A stretch of DNA of 64,000 nucleotides from Methylobacterium radiotolerans JCM 2831 (GCF_000019725.1 NC_010505.1:1786001-1850000); one strand, 5' to 3'; positions 16,522-25,997 are shown, counted from the stretch's first letter. Notes: generated from the sequence alone by a model not told the origin. Made by a program: numbers and translations.

Positions 16522-19191
16522 ATGAGCGATCGTTCTGTCTCCAAACCGGTCGCGGTGCGGCAAGTCGCGGGCGCAGCGAACCCGCGCGAAGATGATCCTG
16601 TCGTCGGCAACAAGAATCGCTGGTCGCGCGCCGTCTTCGCGTTCGACGGCCTGTCAGCGGGCCAGTGGTATGAGTTCAGCGCATACGTCATCTGCGATAG
16701 CGTCGAGCGCGCGCTCGAGGCCCAGGATCTCGCGGCGATCGGCGTCGCGTTCCTGACAGGGGACCGGTCCGAGATCGATTTCGCGCGCGTGCCGGGGCTG
16801 ATTCGGACATCGACGGACGCGCACGGCGCCTGGCTGTCCGGCCCGCGCGCGGCGGGCGGCCCCGCGGGTGCGCGCAGCGTGCCCGTGCGGCTGTGCTTCT
16901 ACCTGCCGGCCCCGGCGGCCGAGGTGGCGATCCTCATCAGGAGCTGGCGCAACACCCGGCCGTTCCGGGTCGTCGATCCCGAGATCCGCCCGACCGGCCG
17001 CCGCACCCCGTCCGCGGGGGACGAGGCCGCAGGGCCGCCGCAGGGCCGCCTCTTCCAGGACGGCCGGATCGTCCTCGGTCCTCAGCCAACCTGGTTCCGG
17101 CACGGCCTCGTCCCGGGCCGCGCGCTCGTGTTCAGGGGCCAGGTCATCGCGCAGGGCCGGTCCGAGGGGGCGCTGGCCCAGATCCGCTTCCGCGACGCCG
17201 ACGGCGATCCGATTCCGCCCCCCTACCCCGACACCTTGGCCACGCTGTCGGTCCCGGCCTTCCTCGACATCCCGGTCCATCGGCAAGCCTACCGGTTCAC
17301 CTTGAAGGTCTGCCCCCCTCCGGATGCCGCGACGCTCGATATCGGCTTCGCGACCTGGGAGGGAGGCGGGGACCTCGCGCTGACCGCCGTGCCGGACGTG
17401 CTCCTCGACGACGACCTGCGCCTCGCGAATCTGACGGATGACGCCGATCCGGGTGTCGAGGCAGTCCTGGCGCGGCTGCTCGGTCGCCTCGCCCCCCCGG
17501 ACGGCGGTGCCCGCGCGGCGTCGATCCGGCCCTTTCTCGATCTCCCCCTCCTGGCCGAGCGGCCGTCGCCGCTGCGCAGCTTCGCGCGCCTGCGGGACGG
17601 GCCCGACGCCCATGGCTGGGCGGAGGGCGCCATCCGTCTCGCAGCGCGGCCCGCCTGGAGGCTGCCGGAGGCGCCGGACTGGGCGGCCGATCCGTTCCGG
17701 TCGCAGGCCTGGCGCCTGGCGTTCCAGTCCCTGGCCTGGACCTGGGCCGCCGCCGAGAGTCCGGAGCGCGGGGTTCGGGAACGCGCGGTCGCGGCCGCCC
17801 TCTCCTGGTCCCGAGCGAATCCCTGGGGTCAGCCGGCGGACACGCTGAGCCTGCACCCCGCCTGCGCGGCGCTCCGTCTGGAGGCGATGCTGAGCCTGCT
17901 CGAAGCCGCGGCGCGGGACGCGGGCGAGGCGGAGGAGCCCGCCGTCGAGATCCTGGGCGGTGAGGTCGTGCGGCATGCCGCGGCCCTGGCCGAGATCCTC
18001 GCGCAGCACACGGTGGCGGGTTCCCTGCTGGAACTCCAGGTCGCAGCCGCCCTGCTGGCGGCCGGGCTCGCCCTCCCCGCCTTCCCGATGTCGCGGCACT
18101 GGACGCACCTCGCGGTTCTCGCCCTGCGGAGCGGCTTCGAGACGATGATCGATCCCGGCGGCGGCGTCGCGGAGCCGTCGTATCACCGCAGCCTCGAACT
18201 CCTCACGCTGGCCCTGATCCTCGTCCCCATCCTGGCCGCCCGGCCGGAGCTGGCGCCGCTGGCCGAACTCCTCGACCTCCGTCTGCCGGCGGCCTGGGCC
18301 GGGATGATCGCCCTGTTCGAGCCGGACGGGGCCCTGCCCCCGTTCGACGCCAGGCCCGACCACGCAGACCGACACCGCTGGCTGGAGCGGCTGGCGGCCG
18401 CGCATGCCCGTCCCGGAATGGCTCTCCCCGTGCCGGGACAATCCGCCGGCGGAGGGGGCGCCGCTGCCGGGGCGAGCCGTCCCGGGACCCTCATCGTGCG
18501 CCGGCCGGACGACGGCGCGGGCTGGTCCGCCTTCACGGCGGATTTCTCCGCGCAGGTCGACCCGCAGGATCACCGGGACTGCACCGCCTTCACCTTCGCC
18601 ACCGGCGGCCTGCGCTGGATCACCGAAGGCGAGGGCCAGCACGTGGCGACGGCGCGCGCGCACAACGTCGCGCTCCCGGACGGTCGGGAGCCGGGTGTCG
18701 GCGCGGGGCGCGCTCGGGAGGCCCTCCGCCTCGGCGACGCCACCGTGTATCGCGTCGAGACCACCGTGCACGGGCCCGACTATCGGCATGTCCGGACCTT
18801 CGTGCTGCTCGAGGATCTCTCCGGCATCGCCGTGTTCGACCGGTTCGCGACGCGGGAGCGCCCCCTCGCGGTCGAAGGCTTCCTGCACCTCGACCCCGCC
18901 GCGACGGTCGCCCTCGATGCGTCCCGCCGGGTGTTCGGCCTGTGCGGCGGGCGGCGGCTGCACATCCTGCCCTGCACGCTGGTCGGCCGCTTCGACGACC
19001 TCGCCCTGAGCCGCGACGGCCTCGCTCCGCGATCGGGTCACGGGGCGCACGGCGGACCCGTCCTCCGCTACGGCCTGTCGGGCACGGGGATCGTCGAAGG
19101 CGGCCTGCTGATCGCCGCATCCGCGGGCAGCGTCGATCGGCTCACGGCGGCGGTCGAGGGGCAGGCGTTCCAGCAAACGCGCACGCCGTGA
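16522..19191 (+). CDS. heparinase II/III-like protein
   Basis: The 889-residue protein has two N-terminal beta-rich segments (about 30-160 and 175-300) and an alpha-helical toroid-like middle (about 370-620) with DPGGGVAEPSYHRSLELL around Tyr554/His555. The C-terminal beta domain has DHRDCTAFTFATGGLRWITEGEG near 683-705. This matches heparinase II/III and alginate lyase architecture, in which Tyr and His act in beta-elimination of uronic-acid polysaccharides. No signal peptide is seen, which is unusual for a lyase. It interrupts the flagellar locus on the opposite strand. The substrate cannot be told; it may process a surface glycan or be inactive. Confidence 0.7.
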   Translation: MSDRSVSKPVAVRQVAGAANPREDDPVVGNKNRWSRAVFAFDGLSAGQWYEFSAYVICDSVERALEAQDLAAIGVAFLTGDRSEIDFARVPGLIRTSTDAHGAWLSGPRAAGGPAGARSVPVRLCFYLPAPAAEVAILIRSWRNTRPFRVVDPEIRPTGRRTPSAGDEAAGPPQGRLFQDGRIVLGPQPTWFRHGLVPGRALVFRGQVIAQGRSEGALAQIRFRDADGDPIPPPYPDTLATLSVPAFLDIPVHRQAYRFTLKVCPPPDAATLDIGFATWEGGGDLALTAVPDVLLDDDLRLANLTDDADPGVEAVLARLLGRLAPPDGGARAASIRPFLDLPLLAERPSPLRSFARLRDGPDAHGWAEGAIRLAARPAWRLPEAPDWAADPFRSQAWRLAFQSLAWTWAAAESPERGVRERAVAAALSWSRANPWGQPADTLSLHPACAALRLEAMLSLLEAAARDAGEAEEPAVEILGGEVVRHAAALAEILAQHTVAGSLLELQVAAALLAAGLALPAFPMSRHWTHLAVLALRSGFETMIDPGGGVAEPSYHRSLELLTLALILVPILAARPELAPLAELLDLRLPAAWAGMIALFEPDGALPPFDARPDHADRHRWLERLAAAHARPGMALPVPGQSAGGGGAAAGASRPGTLIVRRPDDGAGWSAFTADFSAQVDPQDHRDCTAFTFATGGLRWITEGEGQHVATARAHNVALPDGREPGVGAGRAREALRLGDATVYRVETTVHGPDYRHVRTFVLLEDLSGIAVFDRFATRERPLAVEGFLHLDPAATVALDASRRVFGLCGGRRLHILPCTLVGRFDDLALSRDGLAPRSGHGAHGGPVLRYGLSGTGIVEGGLLIAASAGSVDRLTAAVEGQAFQQTRTP

Positions 19192-19682
19192 GCCGGGTCC
19201 GCGGTTCGACCCTGCTCCGGCGGGTCGATCGCGCGGTCCGTCACCGGGGGACGATCGCTGCCCGCCCGAACGGAGCGCGGCTCCGCGTGGCTGGGGGGCG
19301 CGCGGCCGCGTCGCCGGCGCCGTCACGGTGGCGCTGTCCCGTCGCCGGGGCGATTCCAGGCTGCGAGCCCTCTCGGAGTCCTGCCGCGCCAGGACGCTCC
19401 CTGCATGGGGCCCTTGCGGCGGCTCCTGAGGGCGGTCGTTCGACGAAGATCCGGCGGGACCGGGGGCCGGGCGCGCTCAACCGGTCACGGCGGCTCGAAA
19501 CCGGCACGGCCGGAGGCCCCGGGCCGACCCTCGGCGGCCCGCGCGAGCCGTCCGGGGCCCGGACAGCGCTTCCGCGCGCCTGGCCGGGGGCTCGCGAGGC
19601 GTGCGCGCCGAACCGTTATCCAGGTCGGCAGAGCCGCGCTCGCGGAGGCACCGGCGGGGTGTCCCTGCCGACGGCAGGCGCT
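19192..19682. other. gene-free 491-base gap
   Basis: This very GC-rich stretch between the convergent ends of the heparinase-like gene and the FliL-like gene holds only Arg/Pro-rich spurious frames. A small 6-bp hairpin (CCTGCC/GGCAGG, 19664-19678) lies close to the FliL-like stop and may help end that transcript, though no T tract follows. Nothing else is recognisable. Confidence 0.4.
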
Positions 19683-20141
19683 CTAGCTACGGATATCCTT
19701 CTTGGTCACGAAGTTGAAGTTCTCGACCATCACGTCCTTCACGACCTCGGAGCCCAGGCGCTCGTTGACCCGACGCTTGATCTCGTCCAGGCGTTTATCG
19801 ATATTGTATTTCTTGAGGTTGCGAAAATCGAGGTCCTTGTCCTCGTAGATCTGACGGAAGGACTCATCCATCACGAACGGTGCCGGCGTCACGCCCGCCC
19901 CTTTGATCAGCTGGGCCTCGGCCGTGAAGATGATCGTGGCGAGGATGTAGCCCTGGACCGCGCCGTCGGCGATGATCGGGATGTTGAGGGGACGCAGCTT
20001 CTGATAGGTCAAGCCCTCGAGGTACTCCTCGGCCTTCGGCTTCGGCAGGTCCGGCATCCAGGCAATGACCGCGAAGCTGGACAGGACCGTGATCGCGCAG
20101 ATCCAGAGACCGGTGAAGACGATACGGGTCACCCGGATCAC
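19683..20141 (-). CDS. FliL-like single-span membrane protein of the flagellar operon
   Basis: The 152-residue protein has one N-terminal membrane span (IVFTGLWICAITVLSSFAVIAW) and a periplasmic domain (GYILATIIFTAEAQLIKGAG ... LDEIKRRVNERLGSEVVKDVMVENFNFVTKKD). The strand-helix-strand order and ending are reminiscent of FliL, but the sequence differs from the true FliL at 9,767. It is the last gene of the flgE-to-flgN-like block and overlaps the gene before it by 4 bases. A role at the motor or export apparatus is likely from context only. Confidence 0.6.
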   Translation of the reverse strand: MIRVTRIVFTGLWICAITVLSSFAVIAWMPDLPKPKAEEYLEGLTYQKLRPLNIPIIADGAVQGYILATIIFTAEAQLIKGAGVTPAPFVMDESFRQIYEDKDLDFRNLKKYNIDKRLDEIKRRVNERLGSEVVKDVMVENFNFVTKKDIRS

Positions 20142-20473
20142 TCCTGGTAGCGCAGGGCGGCGGAGTAGGTGCCGTCGGATTCCGCGCTCCGGATCATCGT
20201 CGCGACGATATCCGAGACTTCCTGCATGGCGCGCAGGTGGATGCCCAGGAGCTCGTGATTGCGCCGGAGCTTGGCGCGGACCCGTTCCAGGCCGTCGATC
20301 TCGGCGGCACTGAGGTTCGCCGCGTCGACGGCCCGCCCGAGGCGCGCGAACTCCACCAGGCTCTGGCTCTTGCGGCGGTTGAACTCGTCCTGATCCCGCA
20401 GATCGTGCACCGTGAGCGCGGTGGTCTCGGCGTCGATCGTTGCCTCAAGGCGGTTGAGAGACGACAGCAGCAT
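20138..20473 (-). CDS. FlgN-like flagellar export chaperone
   Basis: The 111-residue protein is all-helical, with two long amphipathic helices (ESLNRLEATIDAETTALT-type start, FNRRKSQSLVEFARLGRAV, LERVRAKLRRNHELLGIHLRAMQEVSDIV). This resembles the FlgN family, which holds FlgK and FlgL before export. flgK and flgL lie in the same gene block, and flgJ is directly upstream. Primary sequence similarity in this family is weak, so no symbol is given. Confidence 0.6.
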   Translation of the reverse strand: MLLSSLNRLEATIDAETTALTVHDLRDQDEFNRRKSQSLVEFARLGRAVDAANLSAAEIDGLERVRAKLRRNHELLGIHLRAMQEVSDIVATMIRSAESDGTYSAALRYQE

Positions 20474-20511
20474 GATCCTTGTCCTCGAAGGGGGAGCCGG
20501 GGGGGACCGGC

Positions 20512-20988
20512 CTAGGCGGCCGGTATCCGCGCGGCGGCGGGCGCCCTGCCCGCCTCGGGATGCGCGGCATCGATCATCCGGGCGATGCCGATTCCCCCGG
20601 CTTTCGCGAGCTGGGCGCCGAGCTGCTCGGCCAGCATCGACTTCCAGATCGACCCGGCATTGCCTTTGCCGAAGACGGCCGACGCGCCCTGGGGAAGCAT
20701 GGATTCCACGAAGCTCTGCAGGACGAAGGCCTCGAATTGCTCGGCGGGACTGCCCTTCGCCCGCGGGGCCGGGAGCGTCGCGGCCGTCCGGAAGCGCGTC
20801 AGCACGGTGTCGGCGCTCGGCTGCGGCGCGATCGGGACCCCCGTCCGGGAGCCCGCGGCGGTCCCCAGGGCGTCCGCGAAGGTTCCGGGCGACGCCTGCG
20901 TGAGCTTGGTGACGGCGGACTGATAGCGGGCCGGATCGGCGGCGCGCGCGACGTCGAGGACGATATCGGAGGGTGGTTGGACGCTCAC
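20512..20988 (-). CDS. flgJ: rod-binding protein, FlgJ N-terminal type
   Basis: The 158-residue protein has the rod-binding FlgJ domain at about residues 80-145: SPAEQFEAFVLQSFVESMLPQG, followed by GSIWKSMLAEQLGAQLAKAGGIGIA. It lacks the muramidase domain of enteric FlgJ (about 310 residues), as in other alphaproteobacteria. A separate lytic transglycosylase at 671-1216 could supply that activity. It starts with GTG at 20988, overlapping the fliJ-like stop by 4 bases. Confidence 0.82.
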   Translation of the reverse strand: MSVQPPSDIVLDVARAADPARYQSAVTKLTQASPGTFADALGTAAGSRTGVPIAPQPSADTVLTRFRTAATLPAPRAKGSPAEQFEAFVLQSFVESMLPQGASAVFGKGNAGSIWKSMLAEQLGAQLAKAGGIGIARMIDAAHPEAGRAPAAARIPAA

Positions 20989-21497
20989 GGCGCGGTCATA
21001 TCCGGTGTGGCGACGCCGCGACGGATTCGGTCTTCGGACGCGGCCGAGATCGTCGCGGGTGCGCGGGGACTAGGTTCGTTCGTCACGCTAGCCGGCCTGG
21101 CTGGTCGGAGGCTTGCCTCCGGCGCGGTCAGGAGATCGAGCCGCTCGGCCCAATCCCGCCGCTCCGCGTGGTGCCGGTGCGCGGCCTCCAGGCGCTCGAC
21201 CCACAGCGCCGTGCGCTTGTGCTGGGTGGCGCGTTCGCGAAGCCGCTGCGCGGAGGCGTCCCGCTCCGCGCGCAGATCCTGGGCCGCCACCGCCAGGGAT
21301 TTCAGGCGACCCACCGCGGTGGCCCGGATCGGCTCGTGAAAGTCCGAGGCCTCGTTCAACGCGCGGATCAGGTCCTGCTGGGCCGCGTCGGCCGCTCGAA
21401 CCCGGTGCTCCGCGACGGCCAGCTCCCGCTCGGCGAGCCGGTGCATCCGATCCTGCAGGCGGACGAGGCGCCTCGCCCGGCGGAGCCGTGTCTGCAT
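20985..21497 (-). CDS. fliJ: FliJ-like export chaperone
   Basis: The 170-residue protein is mostly a charged helical coiled coil rich in Arg, Ala and Gln (LVRLQDRMHRLAERELAVAEHRVRAADAAQQDLIRAL). That fits FliJ, the stalk protein of the FliI ATPase, in size and composition. It lies between fliR and flgJ. The ATG at 21497 falls directly after the fliR stop; a longer in-frame start would overlap fliR. The family diverges fast, so the call is by architecture and place. Confidence 0.62.
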   Translation of the reverse strand: MQTRLRRARRLVRLQDRMHRLAERELAVAEHRVRAADAAQQDLIRALNEASDFHEPIRATAVGRLKSLAVAAQDLRAERDASAQRLRERATQHKRTALWVERLEAAHRHHAERRDWAERLDLLTAPEASLRPARPASVTNEPSPRAPATISAASEDRIRRGVATPDMTAP

Positions 21498-21498
21498 G

Positions 21499-22245
21499 TC
21501 AGCCTCGTCTGAGCCAGTGTTCGTAGTCGAGGATGAACTGCCCGAGCAGATCATTCGAGAGGAACAGGAGGATCGCGAGGCCGCCGAAGAGGATGAAGGG
21601 TGTGGCGATGAAGAAGACCGGGATCTGCGGCGTGAGCTTGTTGGCGAGTCCGAGGGCGAGATTCACGATCACGGAATAGATGATGAACGGGCTCGTCACG
21701 CGCAGGGCCATGGCGAAGGCCGCCCCGGTCCGATCGACCAGGCCGGCCAGCATCAGCCGCGATCCGAAGGGATGTCCGGGCGGGATCCGGTCGTACGAGG
21801 CGATCAGCCCGCGGAAGAGTTCCCAGTGCAGGTCCAGGGCGAAGACCAGGATCGTCGCGGCCATCACGATCAGCGACCCGGCGAGGGAGGCGGCCTCGGT
21901 ATCGGCCACCGGATTCCCCGGAATGCCCCCGAGGCCGATCATCGTCGCCACGCCGCTCGCCAACGTCTCGAGGGCGAAATAGAAGGACCGGCCGAAGAAG
22001 CCGATCGCGAGGCCCGTGAGCGTCTCGCACCCGATCCACCACAGGATGTCGACCGGCGCGGCGTCGCGCAGCCCGGCGCCGAATCTCGGCAGCAGCAGCG
22101 GCGCCACCGCGAGGGTCACGGTCAGGGCGACGAGCAGGCGGATGCGCGGCGCCACCCGCGCGCTGGAGAGTCCCGGAGCGACCAGCAGGCAGCCGCCGAC
22201 ACGGCAGAAGATGACGAAGACGCCCAGGATCGTGTCGGGACTCAT
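21499..22245 (-). CDS. fliR: flagellar export gate protein FliR
   Basis: The 248-residue protein has about six hydrophobic spans and FliR landmarks: VFVIFCRVGGCLLVAPGLSSARVAPRIRLLVAL near the start, GLAIGFFGRSFYFALETLASGVATMIG in the middle, and NKLTPQIPVFFIATPFILFGGLAILL near the end. It forms the export gate with FliP and FliQ. It is followed by fliJ and preceded by flhA with a short gap. Confidence 0.95.
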   Translation of the reverse strand: MSPDTILGVFVIFCRVGGCLLVAPGLSSARVAPRIRLLVALTVTLAVAPLLLPRFGAGLRDAAPVDILWWIGCETLTGLAIGFFGRSFYFALETLASGVATMIGLGGIPGNPVADTEAASLAGSLIVMAATILVFALDLHWELFRGLIASYDRIPPGHPFGSRLMLAGLVDRTGAAFAMALRVTSPFIIYSVIVNLALGLANKLTPQIPVFFIATPFILFGGLAILLFLSNDLLGQFILDYEHWLRRG

Positions 22246-22251
22246 CGGCTG

Positions 22252-24342
22252 TCAGGAGATCGTGCCGAGCGACTTGATCTCGACCCCGCGCGCGATCTCC
22301 ACGTGCGACAGGACCGCGACCGTCGGGAACAGCCGCTCGATGATCATCCGCACGTAGCTGCGGACCTCCGGCGCGGTGACCAGGGCGAATCGGTGCGCCG
22401 TCTTCATGTGGGTGCGGATCGCCTCCGAGGCCTCGACGCCGAACTGCTCGATCAGGCGCGGATCGATATCCACCTCGACCACGTCGCCCTTGGCGTCGCG
22501 CTTGAGTCCCTGATGGAAGGTGAGATCCCAGCGGCTGCCGAGCCGCAGGACGTGGAGGACCCCGTTCTCGGCGAGATCGCCGCAGATCTGCTGGGCGATC
22601 CGCAGGCGGACATGCTCGGCGATCTGCTCCGCCCGCCGCGCGTGCGGGACGATCTCGGCGACGGCCTCGATGATCAGGTGCAGGTTCCGGATCGAGACCC
22701 GCTCGGCGAGCAGCAGCTTGAGCACGGCCTGCAGGCCCGAATACGAGATCTGCGACGGACAGATCTCGTCGACCAGCCGCTTGTACTCGGCATCCAGGCG
22801 GTCGATGAGCATCCGCATATCTTTGTAGGAGAGCAGCTGCGGCAGGTTGTTGCGGATGACCTCGCTGACATGGGTCAGCATGACGGCGTGCCAGTCGATC
22901 GGGCTGAAGCCCTCGCGCCGGGCCTCCGGCGCGTAGGCGTCCGGCACCCACACGGCCCGCATGCCGAAGGCCGGCTCGCGCACCTCCTCGCCGGTCACGG
23001 TCGGCAGCGGCCCGTCGCCCACGACGATCATCATCTCGCCGGGACGGACCTGCTGCGCGGCGATGACGGTCCCGTGGATCGCGATCTCGTAGCTCTTGCT
23101 CGGGACGGTGGCCGACTCGACGAGCCGGATCTCCGGAACCACGAACCCGTATTGCTGGGCGAATTTCCGCCGCATCCGGCCGACCCGGTGGGCGAGCTCC
23201 TGCTGTGCGGGCTGCATCTGCACCGCCAAGTGCTTGCCGAGGCGGAGCTCGATCTCGGCGGTCTTCAGCGATTCCTTCACGGCCTCGCTGTCCTGGCGTT
23301 CCAGGAGGAGCTGCCGCTCCTTCGCCCGCGCCTCGGCGTCGGCCTTCGACTGCACCTCGGCGAGGCGCCGGGGAATCAGGTAGGCGATCGTGCCCATCAG
23401 GGCGCTCAGGACCGCGAAGGGCACGAACGGCATCCCGGGCAGGATCGCGAAGACCAGCATCAGCCCGGCGGCCACGAACAGCGCCCGCGGATAGGCGCCG
23501 AGCTGCCCGAGGACCGCCTGCTCGGCCGTGCCGCGGGTGCCCCCCTTGGAGACCAGCAGGCCCGCGGCGAGCGACACGATCAGCGCGGGGATCTGCGAGA
23601 CCAGACCGTCGCCGACCGAGAGCTTGGTGAAGACGTCGGCCGCCTTGGCCAGCGGCAGGCCGTGGCGGGTGACGCCGATGATGATGCCGCCGAAGATGTT
23701 GACCGCGATGACGATCAGGCTCGCGATCGCCTCGCCGCGCACGAATTTCGAGGCGCCGTCCATGGAGCCGAAGAACGCGCTCTCCTCCTCGAGCTCGCGC
23801 CGCCGCCGCTGCGCCTCCTTGTCGTCGATGAGGCCGGCCGAGAGATCCGCGTCGATCGCCATCTGCTTGCCCGGGATCGCGTCCAGGGTGAAGCGGGCGC
23901 CGACCTCGGCGATGCGGGTCGCGCCCTTGGTGATCACCAGGAAGTTCACGGTGATCAGGATGGCGAAGACCACCAGGCCGATCACGAAGTCGCCGCTCAT
24001 GACGAACTGCGAGAAGCCCTGGATGACGTGGCCGGCGGCGTCGATGCCGGCATCGCCGTTCGACAGGATCAGCCGGGTCGTCGCGATCCCCAGCGCCAGG
24101 CGCAGGAGGGTCGCGATCAGCAGGATCGTCGGGAACGACGAGAACTCGAGCGGCTTCTGGATCCAGAGCGCCACCATCAGGATCAGCACGGACAGGGCGA
24201 TGGACAGCGCCAGTCCGATGTCGATCAGCACCGCCGGCACAGGCAGGAACAGGACCGCGAGGATCGCGATGATCCCGACCGCGAACCAGATATCCCGCCG
24301 AACTCTGCCCTCCGGCGCGAGCGCTTGTACGGCCGCTGCCAC
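22252..24342 (-). CDS. flhA: flagellar export protein FlhA
   Basis: The 696-residue protein has eight N-terminal membrane spans and the conserved FHIPEP-type loop ([50 protein letters not shown]). A large cytoplasmic C-terminal domain follows ([15 protein letters not shown] type motif at [15 protein letters not shown]). FlhA forms the nonameric ring that receives substrates and uses the proton gradient. Translation appears to start at a GTG (24340-24342). A 135-base gap to fliQ shows nothing notable. Confidence 0.97.
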   Translation of the reverse strand: MAAAVQALAPEGRVRRDIWFAVGIIAILAVLFLPVPAVLIDIGLALSIALSVLILMVALWIQKPLEFSSFPTILLIATLLRLALGIATTRLILSNGDAGIDAAGHVIQGFSQFVMSGDFVIGLVVFAILITVNFLVITKGATRIAEVGARFTLDAIPGKQMAIDADLSAGLIDDKEAQRRRRELEEESAFFGSMDGASKFVRGEAIASLIVIAVNIFGGIIIGVTRHGLPLAKAADVFTKLSVGDGLVSQIPALIVSLAAGLLVSKGGTRGTAEQAVLGQLGAYPRALFVAAGLMLVFAILPGMPFVPFAVLSALMGTIAYLIPRRLAEVQSKADAEARAKERQLLLERQDSEAVKESLKTAEIELRLGKHLAVQMQPAQQELAHRVGRMRRKFAQQYGFVVPEIRLVESATVPSKSYEIAIHGTVIAAQQVRPGEMMIVVGDGPLPTVTGEEVREPAFGMRAVWVPDAYAPEARREGFSPIDWHAVMLTHVSEVIRNNLPQLLSYKDMRMLIDRLDAEYKRLVDEICPSQISYSGLQAVLKLLLAERVSIRNLHLIIEAVAEIVPHARRAEQIAEHVRLRIAQQICGDLAENGVLHVLRLGSRWDLTFHQGLKRDAKGDVVEVDIDPRLIEQFGVEASEAIRTHMKTAHRFALVTAPEVRSYVRMIIERLFPTVAVLSHVEIARGVEIKSLGTIS

Positions 24343-24477
24343 GCTCTCACCCCTCTCCGTATCGCCTGTGCTTCTGGATCACCAAGCTTGCGCCTGGATT
24401 GCGCCGGCCGTGGCGGGCGCTCGCCGTCGGGCTCCGCCGGCTCGGTTCGTGGGCCGCCGCGCGACCGGGGCGGCCGC

Positions 24478-24744
24478 TCAGAACCCCGAGACGATCCGGC
24501 CGTAGACCATCTCGGTGAACGCGTAGATCTGGCCGCCGACGAAGGAGCCGGTCACGATCATCACGATCAGGACCACAACGATCTTCGGGACGAAGGTCAG
24601 GGTGACTTCCTGGATCTGTGTCAGCGCCTGGAACAGGGCGATGAGGATGCCCACGACCATCGCCGCCCCGACGGCCGGCCCGGAGGCGACGATGATGGTC
24701 CAGATCGCGGAGCGGACCAGCTCGAGGGCGTCGATCTCGTTCAT
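24478..24744 (-). CDS. fliQ: flagellar export gate protein FliQ
   Basis: The 88-residue protein has two membrane helices and the FliQ core ALFQALTQIQEVTLTFVPKI. The length matches the family (about 89). The ATG at 24744 was chosen because it restores the standard N-terminus MNEIDALELVRSAIW; further upstream the frame has no relation to FliQ. Confidence 0.95.
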   Translation of the reverse strand: MNEIDALELVRSAIWTIIVASGPAVGAAMVVGILIALFQALTQIQEVTLTFVPKIVVVLIVMIVTGSFVGGQIYAFTEMVYGRIVSGF

Positions 24745-25118
24745 GGGGCCGATCGGTGAAGGAAGGCGGTGATTCGCGTGCCGGGATCGGCAGCCTCGGG
24801 GAGGCCGCGCTCCCGCTGGAGCGGGAGCCGCCATCGACGTGCGAGCGATCCCGCCCTCACGAGGGGGAAGGCCTCACCGGCGACGGCATGGTCCGCGCAG
24901 CGACCGCGGGGCCCACCGTTCTGCCCGTCGGATCTGGAGGCCGATGCACAACGCGACGCCGCGGACGGGAAGCGGATCCCGTGCCTCACGTCGGCCCCGC
25001 GCCGATCCGTCCCGGAGGCGCGTCGACAAGGTGCGGCCGTCAATGATGCCGGCCGCGCGTCGGGCCGCGTTCCGGCGTGCATCCCGACCGACCGGGCCGC
25101 CGGCGTGGGGAGGGCCGG
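24745..25118. other. gene-free gap between flgD and fliQ with an inverted repeat
   Basis: This 374-base gap contains no plausible gene. A 9-bp inverted repeat (GCTCCCGCT / AGCGGGAGC) with a 2-base centre lies at 24809-24828. It could form a hairpin at the end of the flgD transcript or upstream of fliQ, but no T tract follows. Confidence 0.45.
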
Positions 25119-25538
25119 CTAGTACACCGTCATGCCCGGCTCGTAGCGGACGTCCTTGCCGTTATCGAGATGCGCCAGCAGGCCGTTGCTGGCCACCTCG
25201 ACCGAGACGACGGTGCCGGTCAGTGTCTTGTCGGCCGAGGTGACGGTGTGGCCGACGAGGCCGCCGGCCTGAGACAGGGTCGAGGAGGTGAGCAGCGCGT
25301 CGAGCTTGCTGTTCATGTTGACGCTCTGCTCGACCTGCGAGAACGTCGCCAGCTGGGCCATGTAATCCGTCGATTTCATCGGGTCGGTCGGGTTCTGGTT
25401 CTTCATCTGCGCGAGCAGGAGCTTCAGGAAGTTGTCGTAATTGAGCGTCGCTGTCGTCGCGGCCGGCGCAGCTGTGGTGCGGGCCGCTGCCTTCGTCGAC
25501 GCGTCCGGGATTGTTGTGCTGGCAATCGGCAGGGACAT
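25119..25538 (-). CDS. flgD: flagellar hook cap / hook assembly protein FlgD, short form
   Basis: The 139-residue protein has the conserved FlgD N-terminal domain (LNYDNFLKLLLAQMKNQNPTDPMKSTDYMAQLATFSQVEQS) followed by only about 70 residues (GGLVGHTVTSADKTLTGTVVSV). Enteric FlgD is about 230 residues, so the Ig-like C-terminal part is missing here, as in other rhizobia. It caps the growing hook so that FlgE can polymerise. It follows flbT on the same strand. Confidence 0.93.
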   Translation of the reverse strand: MSLPIASTTIPDASTKAAARTTAAPAATTATLNYDNFLKLLLAQMKNQNPTDPMKSTDYMAQLATFSQVEQSVNMNSKLDALLTSSTLSQAGGLVGHTVTSADKTLTGTVVSVEVASNGLLAHLDNGKDVRYEPGMTVY

Positions 25539-25574
25539 GTTGGCTCTCCGTGCGGGATGCGTTCCGGGGCGTCC

Positions 25575-25997
25575 TCACGCAACCTGATGCGTGAGGACGC
25601 CTGTCCGATCGGGGACTTGCGAAGTGTCGGGCTCGAACAGGCCGCGCAGGATCCGCAGCACCTCGAAGGGGCGGCCCGTGTCGAGGAACGTTCGCGCGGC
25701 CGCCAGTCCGGTCACGACATCGTCGTCGCGGGCCTGATCGAGAATTGCGCTGTCCACCTTGTCGTAGGCCTGGCGGACGCGGTCCGCGTTGCGCGGATCG
25801 ATCAGCATGGCCTGCGCGATGAAGTAGAGCTGGCGGATCGGTGTCGTCGCCTGCTCGGCCTGCAGGACGTGCGCCTCGAGCAGGAACGTGGCGTCGTTGA
25901 GCAACTCGATCGTGACCTTGCGGTCAACTCGCAGGACAGCGCCGTTGATGAAGATGCGCTCGCGGCCCCGCAGGCTGAGATTGATGGAGCGGCTCAT
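25575..25997 (-). CDS. flbT: flagellin biosynthesis repressor FlbT
   Basis: The 140-residue protein begins INLSLRGRERIFINGAVLRVDRKVTIELLNDATFLLEAHVLQ and continues TTPIRQLYFIAQAMLIDP, the hallmark of FlbT. In Caulobacter FlbT acts on flagellin mRNA through its 5' leader; in Brucella it promotes flagellin production. It overlaps flaF by 4 bases. The flagellin gene at 7,533 has a leader hairpin that could be its target. Confidence 0.95.
   Translation of the reverse strand: MSRSINLSLRGRERIFINGAVLRVDRKVTIELLNDATFLLEAHVLQAEQATTPIRQLYFIAQAMLIDPRNADRVRQAYDKVDSAILDQARDDDVVTGLAAARTFLDTGRPFEVLRILRGLFEPDTSQVPDRTGVLTHQVA

Noticed and set aside
16654..19326. 890-residue frame opposite the heparinase-like gene
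   Set aside because: Its composition (very rich in Arg, Gly, Gln) and lack of domains show it is the antisense shadow of the plus-strand gene.
19241..19507. 88-residue minus-strand frame in the gene-free gap
   Set aside because: The product is Arg/Pro/Gly-rich with no ribosome site or recognisable motif; typical of a shadow in GC-rich DNA.
21496..24759. 1087-residue plus-strand frame across fliR-flhA-fliQ
   Set aside because: It is rich in Asp, Arg, Gln and His, as antisense frames of membrane proteins are, and has no domain; the minus-strand genes are clear.
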